Assembly (NCBI GenBank): GCA_001723765.1
Contig: MAYW01000001.1
Coordinates: 39,255-103,254 of the forward strand
Reading direction: 5' to 3'
DNA length: 64,000 nucleotides
From: Candidatus Scalindua rubra
GTDB lineage: Bacteria > Planctomycetota > Brocadiia > Brocadiales > Scalinduaceae
The translations under genes were made by a program, and so were the position numbers. Each line of letters opens with the position of its first letter. Position 1 is the stretch's first letter. Below are positions 52,062-60,597 of this stretch, piece after piece. The notes beneath the pieces are model-generated. The model did not search any database and had not been told where the DNA came from. It saw nothing but the letters and a program-made list of their open reading frames with translations.

Positions 52062-53351
52062 ATGTTAAAAAGTTGTTTTAATTTTATCTGGATATTAATT
52101 ATTATTTCCTCTTTGGATCTATACTGCTTGCATGCACAAACAGAGGAAAAACCTGATCCAAATACTTATTACCAAAATTTTGAAGAGTTTATAAATGTCA
52201 TAAAGGAAATACAGAATAAATACGTTGATGAGGTTGAGTTGAAGGAGCTGCTTAAGAATGCTTACAAAGGAATGCTTAATGGTCTGGACCCATATAGCCA
52301 ATTCATTGACTCGGAAAATCTTGAGGAATTGAAGATTGAGACGGGAGGTGTGTTTGATGGTTTGGGTATTGAAGTTATTATTAAGGATAGTGTCTTGACT
52401 GTTTTAACACCTATTGTTGATTCACCTGCATTTCGTGCAGGAGTGCTCATTGGAGATAAAATTATAAAGATCGATGGAAAGTCAACAAAGAAAATTACAA
52501 TTCGTGAAGCCATTTCGATGCTCCGTGGCAAAACGCATACGAAGGTTACATTAACTGTTATGCATGAAGGAGAAAGTGAACCCGTTGATATAGCTATTGA
52601 GCGGGCTAAGATTCATGTCGTAAGTACACGTGGGGTGAGGATTGTTGATGAAGAAAGCAAAATCGGTTATATAGCAGTTACCAGCTTTCAAGATAATACA
52701 ATAACTGACTTGGATATTGCAGTAGACGTTTTAAGAAAACAAGAGATGGAGTCTCTAATTTTAGACCTGAGATTTAATCCAGGCGGTCTCTTAAATATTG
52801 CAGTGGATATGGTGGATAGATTTATTAAAAAGGGCTTAATCGTAAGTACAAAGGGAAGAAGCAAATCTCAGTATCACGAGTATAAAGCTCATAGATTAGG
52901 AACATATCCCAATTTTCCGTTGATTATATTAGTTAATAATGGTAGTGCAAGTGCTTCAGAAATTGTTGCAGGTGCTGTTAAAGATCATAAACGCGGACTC
53001 TTGTTGGGAACTAAAACCTTTGGTAAAGGTTCTGTTCAGAGTTTGATACCAATAGAAAATAGAAATTCTGCACTAAAACTTACGACAGCCAAATACTACA
53101 CACCATCAGGGGCCCTAATTGAAGAATCAGGTATTAAACCAGATATAAGTGTTGACCTAACAAAGAAGGAAATTAGAGGATTACATAAGTACCTAACCAG
53201 AATTAATGCTGTAGACATACACACAAAAGACAGAAAAAAATATTTTGAAGATAATGAACATAAAACAGAATTTGTTGATGTACAACTTGTTAGAGCGATT
53301 GACATCTTAAAAGGCATAAGAGTTTATGCCAAAACAACAGAAAAAGAATAG
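52062..53351 (+). CDS. C-terminal processing peptidase (S41A, CtpA type)
   Basis: 429 aa. Signal peptide (FIWILIIISSLDLYCLHAQ). The helix around NAYKGMLNGLDPYSQFID is followed by a PDZ domain (TGGVFDGLGIEVI...SPAFRAGVLIGDKIIKIDG). The catalytic domain has Ser in NNGSASASEIVAGAVKDHKRG and Lys in TKTFGKGSVQS (Ser-Lys dyad), and ends LTTAKYYTPSGALIEE. Cleaves misfolded or envelope proteins. ATG 52062, with AAGGAG seven bases before, beats TTG 52059. Confidence 0.92.
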   Translation: MLKSCFNFIWILIIISSLDLYCLHAQTEEKPDPNTYYQNFEEFINVIKEIQNKYVDEVELKELLKNAYKGMLNGLDPYSQFIDSENLEELKIETGGVFDGLGIEVIIKDSVLTVLTPIVDSPAFRAGVLIGDKIIKIDGKSTKKITIREAISMLRGKTHTKVTLTVMHEGESEPVDIAIERAKIHVVSTRGVRIVDEESKIGYIAVTSFQDNTITDLDIAVDVLRKQEMESLILDLRFNPGGLLNIAVDMVDRFIKKGLIVSTKGRSKSQYHEYKAHRLGTYPNFPLIILVNNGSASASEIVAGAVKDHKRGLLLGTKTFGKGSVQSLIPIENRNSALKLTTAKYYTPSGALIEESGIKPDISVDLTKKEIRGLHKYLTRINAVDIHTKDRKKYFEDNEHKTEFVDVQLVRAIDILKGIRVYAKTTEKE

Positions 53352-53665
53352 GTCTATAATAAAAGACCCATACAACTCTAAAAGCCTTCAATCACTTCCA
53401 TAAAAAGAGTAATATGTAATTTCTCAATAACATAGCTGCGCAAATTGATTATTGGAATCCTTCCGAAAGGAAGGGAAAAATACCTTGCTTTAGCAAGGAG
53501 TCCGGTTGTAAGGGTGGGCATTGCCCACCAAAATTAAATATAAGTTTTGAGTCAATGTTTTGAAATTCCGAAATAGTAAAATATGAAACCTGCTAAAAAT
53601 AATAGAATCCCCCAAAATCCCCCTTTACAAAAGGGGGAAAGAGGGGGATTTGTTTTTATGATAAT
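53352..53665. other. Intergenic region with palindromic repeats before tsaD
   Basis: 53606-53652 is a unit of the AAATCCCC family (compare 28206-28283), 13 bp before the tsaD start. Small hairpins at 53462-53475 (TTCCGAAAGGAAGG) and TGGGCATTGCCCA. No ORF. Confidence 0.5.
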
Positions 53666-54676
53666 ATGTTAATTTTGGGCATCGAAACATCTTGTGACGA
53701 GACCTCCGCTGCTATAGTGGAAGATGGTGTGAAGGTTCTTTCGAATATAGTAGCATCTCAACAAAAACTTCACACAAGGTTTGGAGGTGTGGTTCCAGAA
53801 ATTGCATGTCGTGCACACACTGATAAGATCATAACAGTGATTGACAATGCTGTTATGGAAGCTAATGTTGAGATTAATGACATAAATGCAATTTCGGTAG
53901 CAAACACACCAGGTCTTATAGGCGCATTATTAATTGGGCTTACTACTGCTAAGACGTTAAGCTGGATATTAAAGATTCCACTTATAACGGCTAATCATCT
54001 ACATGCACATATTTATGCAAGTAAAATAGAACATGAGGATATTAATTATCCGGCTGTCAGCATGGTAGTGTCTGGTGGGCATACAACTTTATTTCTGACA
54101 CATAGTGAAACAAAGCACACACCTATCGGCGGGACCATAGATGATGCTGCTGGAGAAGCTTTTGATAAAGTTGGTAAAATTTTGGGCTTAAGTTATCCTG
54201 CCGGACCTGAGATCGATAATATTTCAAAAAAAGGTAATGAGAGAGCAATATCATTCCCTCGGTCTTATCTGGGAAAAGATTCTCTAGATTTTAGTTTTAG
54301 TGGTGTTAAAACAGCAGTTTTGTATCGCTGTTTGGGTCAGGATTCAAGGATTGCAAAGGAAAGGCCGATATTAAAAGACCATGAGATTGCAGACCTTGCG
54401 GCAAGTTTTCAGGAAGCAGTTGTTGATGTCCTGGTAGACAAAACTATTTATGCTACAACTAAGTTTTCAGTTAAAAGCATAATCATGGGCGGAGGCGTTG
54501 CTTCCAACTCGAGATTGAGGCAAAAACTTGCGGATGCAGCAAAACAAAGAGATATATCACTGTATTATCCTTCAAAGATATTGTGTATTGATAATGCCGC
54601 AATGATAGCAGGATTGGCATACCATAAGTATCAAAAAGAGGAGTTTTCAAGACTTGAAGTTGAAGCGATACCCTAA
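53666..54676 (+). CDS. tsaD: tRNA N6-adenosine threonylcarbamoyltransferase
   Basis: 336 aa, catalytic subunit of t6A37 synthesis, working with TsaB (12615-13295). ASKHA fold: ILGIETSCDETSAAIV, ANTPGLIGALLIGLTTAKTL, metal-binding NHLHAHIYAS with two histidines, MVVSGGHTT, and the second-domain GGGVASNSRLR and ...CIDNAAMIAGLAYHKY. Length and motifs complete. Start ATG 53666; no strong ribosome site because a repeat unit sits 13 bp upstream. Confidence 0.95.
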   Translation: MLILGIETSCDETSAAIVEDGVKVLSNIVASQQKLHTRFGGVVPEIACRAHTDKIITVIDNAVMEANVEINDINAISVANTPGLIGALLIGLTTAKTLSWILKIPLITANHLHAHIYASKIEHEDINYPAVSMVVSGGHTTLFLTHSETKHTPIGGTIDDAAGEAFDKVGKILGLSYPAGPEIDNISKKGNERAISFPRSYLGKDSLDFSFSGVKTAVLYRCLGQDSRIAKERPILKDHEIADLAASFQEAVVDVLVDKTIYATTKFSVKSIIMGGGVASNSRLRQKLADAAKQRDISLYYPSKILCIDNAAMIAGLAYHKYQKEEFSRLEVEAIP

Positions 54677-54715
54677 CTTGATGGTATAGGAATTTTCATT
54701 TTATGTTGATAAAAT

Positions 54716-54740
54716 GTAGCGGAGGTCTTTAGACCTCCAC
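54716..54740. repeat. GTAGCGGAGG half-repeat (copy 2)
   Basis: 25 bases shared with the left arm of 45840-45950, in the tsaD-larB gap. Confidence 0.55.
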
Positions 54741-54767
54741 ATATCAAGGGGTAACAAGGCACTAACT

Positions 54768-55517
54768 ATGGATAATAAATCAATCAAGAAGCTTTTAGAG
54801 AAGGTAAAAAAAGGTGAACTCACGATAGAAAAGGCATTGCAAAAATTTAAGGACATGCCATATAAAGACTTGGGGTTTGCCAAGGTTGATATTCATCGAA
54901 CTGTGCGTTGTGGTTTTCCTGAGGTGATATTTTGTGCAGGGAAGACGCCTGCACAAGTTCTTAAGATTGCCAGCCATATCGTCGAAAACGGTTCTGATTT
55001 GTTAGCCACACATGCCAATAAGGAGATATTTAAGCGTATTTCTCAAAAATACAAGCATGCCAGATATAATGATATAGCCAGAACGATAGTTATCAAAAGA
55101 ACCCGCTATAAAAAAAAGAAAGGCCTAATCTTAATTATAACTGCTGGCACCTCGGACATTCCTGTAGCTGAGGAAGCAAAAGAGACTGCGGAAATAATGG
55201 GAAACAATGTAAAGGTACTTTATGATGTTGGAGTTGCTGGTATACATCGTCTGCTTAAAAATAAAAAAGATATTTCTGCCGCCAGGGTGATTATAGTTGT
55301 TGCAGGTATGGAAGGAGCACTGGCCAGTGTGGTGGGAGGGATGATTGATCGTCCTGTTGTTGGTGTACCGACAAGTGTGGGATACGGCACTAGTTTTAGC
55401 GGTGTTACTCCACTATTTGCAATGTTAAATAGCTGTGCTGCAAACGTTGCCGTTGTTAATATAGATAATGGTTTTGGGGCAGCTTATGTAGCATCACTGA
55501 TTAATAATACAAAATAA
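54768..55517 (+). CDS. larB: Nickel-pincer cofactor biosynthesis protein LarB
   Basis: 249 aa. LarB carboxylates and hydrolyses nicotinic acid adenine dinucleotide, the first step to the nickel pincer nucleotide. N-terminal helical part (MPYKDLGFAKVDIHRTVRCGFPEVIFCAGKT is the family signature), C-terminal PurE-like fold with TAGTSDIPVAEEA, MEGALASVVGGMIDRPVVGVPTSVGYG and the end NIDNGFGAAY. larC and larE are not in the window, so the cofactor user is unknown. Starts 28 bp after a repeat. Confidence 0.9.
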   Translation: MDNKSIKKLLEKVKKGELTIEKALQKFKDMPYKDLGFAKVDIHRTVRCGFPEVIFCAGKTPAQVLKIASHIVENGSDLLATHANKEIFKRISQKYKHARYNDIARTIVIKRTRYKKKKGLILIITAGTSDIPVAEEAKETAEIMGNNVKVLYDVGVAGIHRLLKNKKDISAARVIIVVAGMEGALASVVGGMIDRPVVGVPTSVGYGTSFSGVTPLFAMLNSCAANVAVVNIDNGFGAAYVASLINNTK

Positions 55518-55560
55518 TTTAGATTGACTTTCATAATATGACTGGTATATCATACCCACA

Positions 55561-55848
55561 GTGAAGGCAAAGCTTATACGACATGATAAGGTCTACAGCA
55601 GAGACGGTAATATAATAGAGGTTAAGGTATGGGAAGTCGAGACAACCTCTGATAAGCCGCATGGATACAAATACTCCCTTGTATACATTGTTAAAGGCAA
55701 GCGAGTAATTGGTTACGATAATGCAGAGGGTAAGGGAGATCATATACACTATGGAGATAGGAAAGAGCCTTACAGGTTTGAGAGCCTTGAAAAATTGATA
55801 GAGGACTTTTATATGGATATTCAGAGGCACAAGGAGGAAGGACTATGA
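55561..55848 (+). CDS. TumE-type (DUF6516) toxin of a type II-like pair
   Basis: 95 aa, GTG start. IIEVKVWEV...GYKYSLVYIVKGKRVIGYDNAEGKGDHIHYGDRKEPYRF is the TumE/DUF6516 signature (two beta hairpins around a Y-D-N and an H-x-H-Y). Its stop overlaps the next ATG (ATGA). In known members the toxin comes before the wHTH antitoxin, as here. Activity inferred from the family only. Confidence 0.75.
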   Translation: MKAKLIRHDKVYSRDGNIIEVKVWEVETTSDKPHGYKYSLVYIVKGKRVIGYDNAEGKGDHIHYGDRKEPYRFESLEKLIEDFYMDIQRHKEEGL

Positions 55849-56219
55849 GAGTTAAAAGGGTGAGGGTTGGGATAAAAAGTACCAAAGAAGTACTTCAGGA
55901 CTTTGTTAAAACATGCAAAGCAATTGAGAGAGGAAAAAAAGTAAAGAAAGAGGTTGGTATTTATTTTGAGGACATAGAAGCCTTTAGGAAGGCGCTTACA
56001 CCAAGAAGGCTTGAACTCTTGCGTCTGATAAAGAAGCACCACCCCAAGACCTTACATCAACTTTCAAGGCTGGCAGATAGGGATATCAAGAATGTAACTC
56101 AAGATATAGGGTTGCTGAAAAATCTTGATTTGCTGAGCACCACAAAAGAGAAGACGGGCAGGAAAGAGGTCTCTCCTGCCGTGAACTATGATGCTATAGA
56201 ACTAATGATAGCGGTATGA
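55845..56219 (+). CDS. HVO_A0114-type winged-helix antitoxin
   Basis: 124 aa. A C-terminal wHTH (LELLRLIKKHHPKTLHQLSRLADRDIKNVTQDIGLLKNLDLL) typical of the antitoxin that pairs with TumE. The N-terminal RVRVGIKSTKEVLQDFVKTCKAIERGKKV may contact the toxin. Overlaps the toxin frame by four bases, so the two are co-translated. Confidence 0.75.
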   Translation: MRVKRVRVGIKSTKEVLQDFVKTCKAIERGKKVKKEVGIYFEDIEAFRKALTPRRLELLRLIKKHHPKTLHQLSRLADRDIKNVTQDIGLLKNLDLLSTTKEKTGRKEVSPAVNYDAIELMIAV

Positions 56220-56591
56220 CCCCTCCCTGGTTTTAGCAAATATTTATTGCATTCCTGTCTGCGCATTTATATGTTTCCAGCTTCTTTTATCTTTCTTCTA
56301 GCAATTGAATTTATGTTGCAAAACAATGGTTCTCTTTTATAATAAATGACAGTAATACATTGTTACAAGCCAATTCTATCACATTCAAATTATCTTCAAA
56401 AAGATTAACATACACCTAGTGTTAATATCAAAAAAGTTATCTACCCAAGTAGTGACATTTTATATTTATTATAGTTATATTGACGGCTAAAATTATGAGA
56501 GCAGGAACACTATTTCGAATGAAATCTGAGTTATTGAGCCATTTACAAATTAAAATGATAAATTACTTTTCCAAAATTATATTAAGAAATT
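56220..56591. other. Intergenic stretch without recognisable features
   Basis: 372 bp, AT-rich. I see no ORF, repeat or promoter that I could support. Confidence 0.5.
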
Positions 56592-57475
56592 ATGCTTCGA
56601 ATAAAAAACCTTCCTAAATTCACCTCTAGGAAAAAAGATACACACAAAGGCAACTATGGTCGGGTATTGGTGCTTGCTGGTTCTCCTGGTATGACTGGCG
56701 CTGCATATCTTTGCTCCAAAGCTGCTTTGAGGAGTGGCTCAGGTATAGTTACATTGGGGATACCCAAAAGCCTGAATCTTGTAATGGAAACAAAACTGAC
56801 TTGCGTGATGACGTATCCCTTGCCGGAAACAAAGGCATCTACACTGTCTAATAAGGGTCGAAAAGAAATCCTGAAGTTATGTGAATCACACGATGCTGTA
56901 GCTTTAGGTCCCGGTCTTTCTCAACAACCGGAGACAAAAGACCTGATTCTCTGGTTAATAAAAACCATAGATCGCACCATGGTAATTGATGCAGACGGAA
57001 TTAATTCGCTTACGGGTAATCTGAATATATTGTACAAGTTAAAAAGAAACGTAGTATTAACACCCCATCCCGGAGAGATGTCACGCTTAATGGGCCTTGG
57101 TTCAGCAAAGGAAGTACAAAAAAAGAGACTTAACACGGCAACACAGTTTGTTCAATCAATTCAAAAAAAATTAAGAGACAAAAAAAATTCGTCTTAGTAT
57201 TAAAGGGTGATAAAACAATAGTTGCTGATTATGGAAGAGTATACGTAAACCGTACGGGTAATCCCGGGATGGCAACGGCTGGTGCAGGTGACGTCCTTAC
57301 AGGAATCATTGTATCATTAATCGGTCAGGGGTTTGATGTATTTGATGCTTCGCTACTTGGTGTCTATATTCATGGTCTGGCAGGTGACATTGCATCAAAG
57401 AAAAAAGGAGAGCTATCAATGATAGCTTCCGATATACTTGATTACTTATCTGATGCATTCATAAACTACAAATGA
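56592..57475 (+). CDS. nnrD: ADP/ATP-dependent NAD(P)H-hydrate dehydratase, frame-broken at an A8 run
   Basis: Repairs hydrated NAD(P)H. The first frame (56592-57197, 201 aa) has HKGNYGRVLVLAGSPGMTGAAYL, ALGPGLSQ and VIDADGINSL and VVLTPHPGEMSRL. It then runs off frame at the eight-A run 57180-57187 and ends KKNSS-stop. The remainder follows in another frame (KKFVLVLKGDKTIVADYG...NRTGNPGMATAGAGDVLTGIIVSLIGQG), giving the second signature and end at 57475. One more A joins both into a 294-aa stand-alone dehydratase domain. A sequencing slip is the simplest explanation. The epimerase half (NnrE) is absent. Confidence 0.8.
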
Positions 57476-57496
57476 AAGGATGGAAGATTAAAAAAA

Positions 57497-57874
57497 ATGG
57501 CTCTTACAATCGAACAACTTGAAGCATGGGAGAAGGAGGCTGGGATCCATCTTGACAAGCTTCATGAAGTAGATGAGATGATCCATAGAAAGCTGGTGGA
57601 CAGGAACCTTGCCAAGCGGATGGGAACTGTAGCAGATGATAACATACAAATACTAATATCAAAGCTGAGGAACTCTCTGGAGGATTCTGATATATCAGAA
57701 GTATGTAACATACTGGACAAAGTTAAGAGCAAAGAACCTGATGGTGAGATAAAAGATGCGCTTGAGAAGATAGCGGGAGATAAAGGTTGTGATGATGTGA
57801 TAGAAATGATTAAGAACTACGATGGTCATATACTTTTACTGGCAATGCAGGTTATAAAGAAATTATTAAAGTAA
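57497..57874 (+). CDS. Small helical protein of unknown function
   Basis: 125 aa, charged and all-helical (IEQLEAWEKEAGIHLDKLHEVDEMIHRKL...). Not recognised. Follows nnrD by 21 bp, with the stop formed by the 26-bp palindrome at 57871-57896. Composition like its neighbours. Confidence 0.6.
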   Translation: MALTIEQLEAWEKEAGIHLDKLHEVDEMIHRKLVDRNLAKRMGTVADDNIQILISKLRNSLEDSDISEVCNILDKVKSKEPDGEIKDALEKIAGDKGCDDVIEMIKNYDGHILLLAMQVIKKLLK

Positions 57875-57896
57875 AAGGGGACATGTCCCCTTTTAC
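57871..57896. terminator. Perfect 26-bp palindrome that supplies stop codons to two convergent genes
   Basis: GTAAAAGGGGACATGTCCCC followed by TTTTAC, entirely symmetric. The plus-strand gene stops in its left end (57872-57874), the minus-strand gene in its right end (57893-57895). A G/C-rich stem followed by T-runs on both sides fits a bidirectional terminator. Confidence 0.6.
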
Positions 57897-58741
57897 AATT
57901 TATTTACAAATCTTTTGATTACATCGAAATATTCCTCTCCACCCACAATATGGGTATCATTATGCGTGGCTCCCGGAATAGTGTAAAATTCTTTGGGTTC
58001 ATCGGCTGTCTCATATAACTTCCTCGCTTGTTCAATTGGCACAAGTTCATCTTTGTCTCCATGCATGATAAGGATTGGTACTTTTATGTCCCCTATCTTT
58101 GAGAGAGAATCATATTTTGTCCTTATAAAAAGACTTATGGGCAGGAATGGATAGAGCTTTTTACCCATCTCCTTTATAGACGTAAAAGGCGTTTCAAGGA
58201 TCATGGCACAGCATTTCTCCTTTAAAGCAAGTTCAACGGCCACTGCACTGCCAAGAGAGCGGCCAAAAAAGATGATCTTTTCATGGTTTATGTCTTTTCG
58301 TGAACGCAGATATGAAAGGGCCGCCCTGGCATCAATATATGTCCCCTGTTCGGATACCCTACCCTCACTCTTTCCGTATTGACGATAATCAAAGATAAAG
58401 ACATTTACGGGCACTCTATCATATAACATCTTTATGTTGTCAAGTCTGTGGTTTATGTTGCCTGCATTACCGTGAAACCATAGGAGTGTATGCCTGCCCG
58501 CTCGGCAGGCGGGCAGGTCATCATCAGGCGAGGATTTTTTCCCGGGGACAAACCAGCCGTTCAGGTTCAGTCCATCTTCAGTCTGGAATGTAACGTCATC
58601 ATACTCAAGACCATAAACATCCGGTGTTATGCTGTCATTACTTTTGTCCGGGTGAAAAATTAATCTTTTTTCTATGAATTTCGGGAAAATCATTATTAAT
58701 AATATAATGATGACTAAATATATTACATATCTTTTTAACAT
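57893..58741 (-). CDS. Membrane-anchored alpha/beta hydrolase (BEM46/YqjL type)
   Basis: 282 aa. TM anchor (YVIYLVIIILLIMIFP), then WFHGNAGN, nucleophile serine in GRSLGSAVAVE, acid in MHGDKDELVP and histidine in GATHNDTH: full Ser-Asp-His triad. Substrate unknown; relatives act on acyl or peptide esters. An odd insertion, LPACRAGRHT (about residues 76-85), lies before LLWFHGNAG and is encoded by a GC-rich palindrome (58492-58517). It lies in the loop before the oxyanion strand, so the frame survives. Convergent with the helical protein gene. Confidence 0.8.
   Translation of the reverse strand: MLKRYVIYLVIIILLIMIFPKFIEKRLIFHPDKSNDSITPDVYGLEYDDVTFQTEDGLNLNGWFVPGKKSSPDDDLPACRAGRHTLLWFHGNAGNINHRLDNIKMLYDRVPVNVFIFDYRQYGKSEGRVSEQGTYIDARAALSYLRSRKDINHEKIIFFGRSLGSAVAVELALKEKCCAMILETPFTSIKEMGKKLYPFLPISLFIRTKYDSLSKIGDIKVPILIMHGDKDELVPIEQARKLYETADEPKEFYTIPGATHNDTHIVGGEEYFDVIKRFVNKL
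58492..58517. repeat. GC-rich palindrome inserted in frame in the hydrolase gene
   Basis: CCTGCCCGC (58493-58501) and GCGGGCAGG (58509-58517) around TCGGCAG. Same family as 17260, 19189, 21048 and 51835. It encodes about nine residues without equivalents in the family's pattern. Confidence 0.65.
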
Positions 58742-59330
58742 TACAAGTTAGGCCATCCTGGCTAACTTTTTCAAAATCCCTAAAACTGCCGTCCACGGCA
58801 GTTTTTACGATATTTTGAGTTTGCGCCTGCAGCGCAAAAAATAAGGAAACTTTGAAATCTTAAACATTAAATTAGTGCAGCTTATTAACCATGTTGTCGG
58901 ATTTCTCATTACTATTCTTTACTATGGACTTTTTTACCTGCCCGACTACGTCATTCAGGCGGGGTGGTGTTTCTCGACAACCAGAGCAAACTTACTTTAC
59001 TTTTGCGTTCTTAATTATAATATCTTTGTTATCAAACAACTCTAAGGAAGAAAGCAAAGAAAGCAAGACGCTTTATCTAATCATTTATGAAATAAATAGT
59101 TACAAACAAACTACATTAATCGAAACTGAAATTAACAGTATGCTCTCACCCATAACTCAAAATAATAATTATCCATTAAGGTATAAGGGTGAAGGTAACC
59201 ATGCCCTTCTTTTGTTCATTTAATACCTCTAAAAACTTTTTCCCCTTTTTATCATCAAAGAATATCCTACTCTTTAATTGAAAAGTGAAGGTATGACCTT
59301 TTTTATACGTACGTGAAAATATTGTTTAAC
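58742..59330. other. Region upstream of the hydrolase with three hairpins
   Basis: GTTAG...CTAAC (58747-58768), a tight AAAACTGCCGT/ACGGCAGTTTT hairpin (58782-58805, followed by T) and TTTGCGC-CTGCA-GCGCAAA (58820-58838) stand in a row at the 5' end of the hydrolase gene. Beyond them (58839-59330) I see no gene; a plus-strand frame at 58891-59223 is low-complexity noise. Confidence 0.45.
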
Positions 59331-59606
59331 TTAGTTTGTAGAATCGCCATAGTATTTGCGTTTATTCCAAAAATCCTCTGCTATACCACCAATAACTCCT
59401 AAAATAAGCTCTTCTGTCGGATGAGAATGCTTTTCAATATTTGAATGCCAACCGTGCTTTAATTCTTCAATAAAATTGCTTTTATGCTTATTTAAAATAT
59501 CTTTGTTCTCTCTTAGGAAATTGTTGACAATGTCTCCTATTACTTCTCTGTACTCTTCTTCGTCCTTTGAAAATGGATACTTTTCGGCAAATTCGATTAT
59601 ACAATT
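59331..59606 (-). pseudogene. Frame without start, remnant of an unknown gene
   Basis: About 90 codons (IIEFAEKYPFSKDEEEYREVIGD... to YYGDSTN) with coding-like composition and a clean end at 59331, but no initiation codon and an in-frame stop upstream. Continuous with the end of the ATPase relic (59607), from which it differs in frame. Family not recognised. Confidence 0.35.
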
Positions 59607-60303
59607 TTATCCTTTTCTCAACAGGTACTTTTCAAAAAGAGGTAAGATAAATTTATATTTACCCCTTCCTACTCTATAAATCAATCCTTTCTCTATAAGA
59701 CTTATCAATATCTGGTTGAGGTAGTTTTTTTCTATTTTTGCTCTTTTCCTAAGTTCAGAGAATTTTATTTCGGGTACCAATTTTGCCATTTCAAAGAGTA
59801 TTTTCTGTTCACCATCTGATGCTCTGTCAAACCTTCCAAAAAAGAAACTTTCATCTAGTTCTTTTAAAAGTAATGAATACATTCCATTGAATTCTTTAGA
59901 CCCTTTTTTCTTCTTAGGTATATTCTGAATTAAAAAATATGGGTAAAATTGTAGGAAATAGGGATACCCTTTGGTTTCTTCTACCATAGTATATATTAGC
60001 CCATCTGTAAAGGTTGTGTTGGAGTTTTTCAGTGGTAATTCTATAGCCTTATTAGAGGCTTCTTTTGAGAGATTTCCAATGCTCTTTACTGAAAACATCC
60101 TTTCTGCATATGTTTTTGCTTTAACTAGATTGGGGAAAAGTGGAGGCAAACCCGAAAGCACAAGATAATATCTTAAGCCTTCCCGTTGAGCATGAGAAAA
60201 ACTTTCAAGGAGTAAAGAGAGGGGAAAGTTATCAGCTACCTTACCATCTTCAATAAAATGGAACTCATCATACAAAAAGGCTAGACCATTATATTTTGCT
60301 TCA
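59607..60303 (-). pseudogene. AAA ATPase lacking its Walker A part
   Basis: Begins after a TAA at 60303 as SFLEAKYNGLAFLYDEFHFI, where LAFLYDE is Walker B, and continues through the sensor (YYLVLSGLPPLFPNL) and the winged-helix end (FSELRKRAKIEKNYLNQILISLIEKGLIYRV) to LLRKG at 59607. The P-loop region is missing, so it cannot bind ATP. The part with its own start codon is 59607-60275. Confidence 0.65.
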
Positions 60304-60403
60304 AGAAAGGATTATTCATTTTATCTCTGTGTATAATTGTATAGTTTAATTTACTACACAATGCTATACTTCTAACATCGTCTTGTCAAATGTTTTTCCT
60401 TAA

Positions 60404-60571
60404 TCAATTTGCGAAGCTATGTTCTAAAATAAGAGAAAAGTCGACTTGAGGATTTAGCAATAATGTAAAGGCAGTACTGCCGAGATAGAGACGTTTCATC
60501 CTTTTCTCACCAGTTAGCATATTGCGTGAATAATTATAGGTCTTCTGCAAAAATAGTGCATATTTAACCAT
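60404..60571 (-). pseudogene. DUF4143 ATPase central fragment
   Basis: 55 codons from ATG 60571: YSRNMLTGEKRMKRLYLGSTAFTLLL resembles the middle of DUF4143 proteins (..LLTGERKSRKIYLTSTAF..), then stops at 60404. It is neither in frame with nor on the strand of its neighbours; a relic from a further copy. Confidence 0.5.
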
Positions 60572-60597
60572 GCCAACGCTATTATTTATAATTATAA

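Noticed and set aside
58891..59223. 110-aa plus-strand frame
   Set aside because: Low-complexity, no family, no ribosome site, no neighbours in operon.
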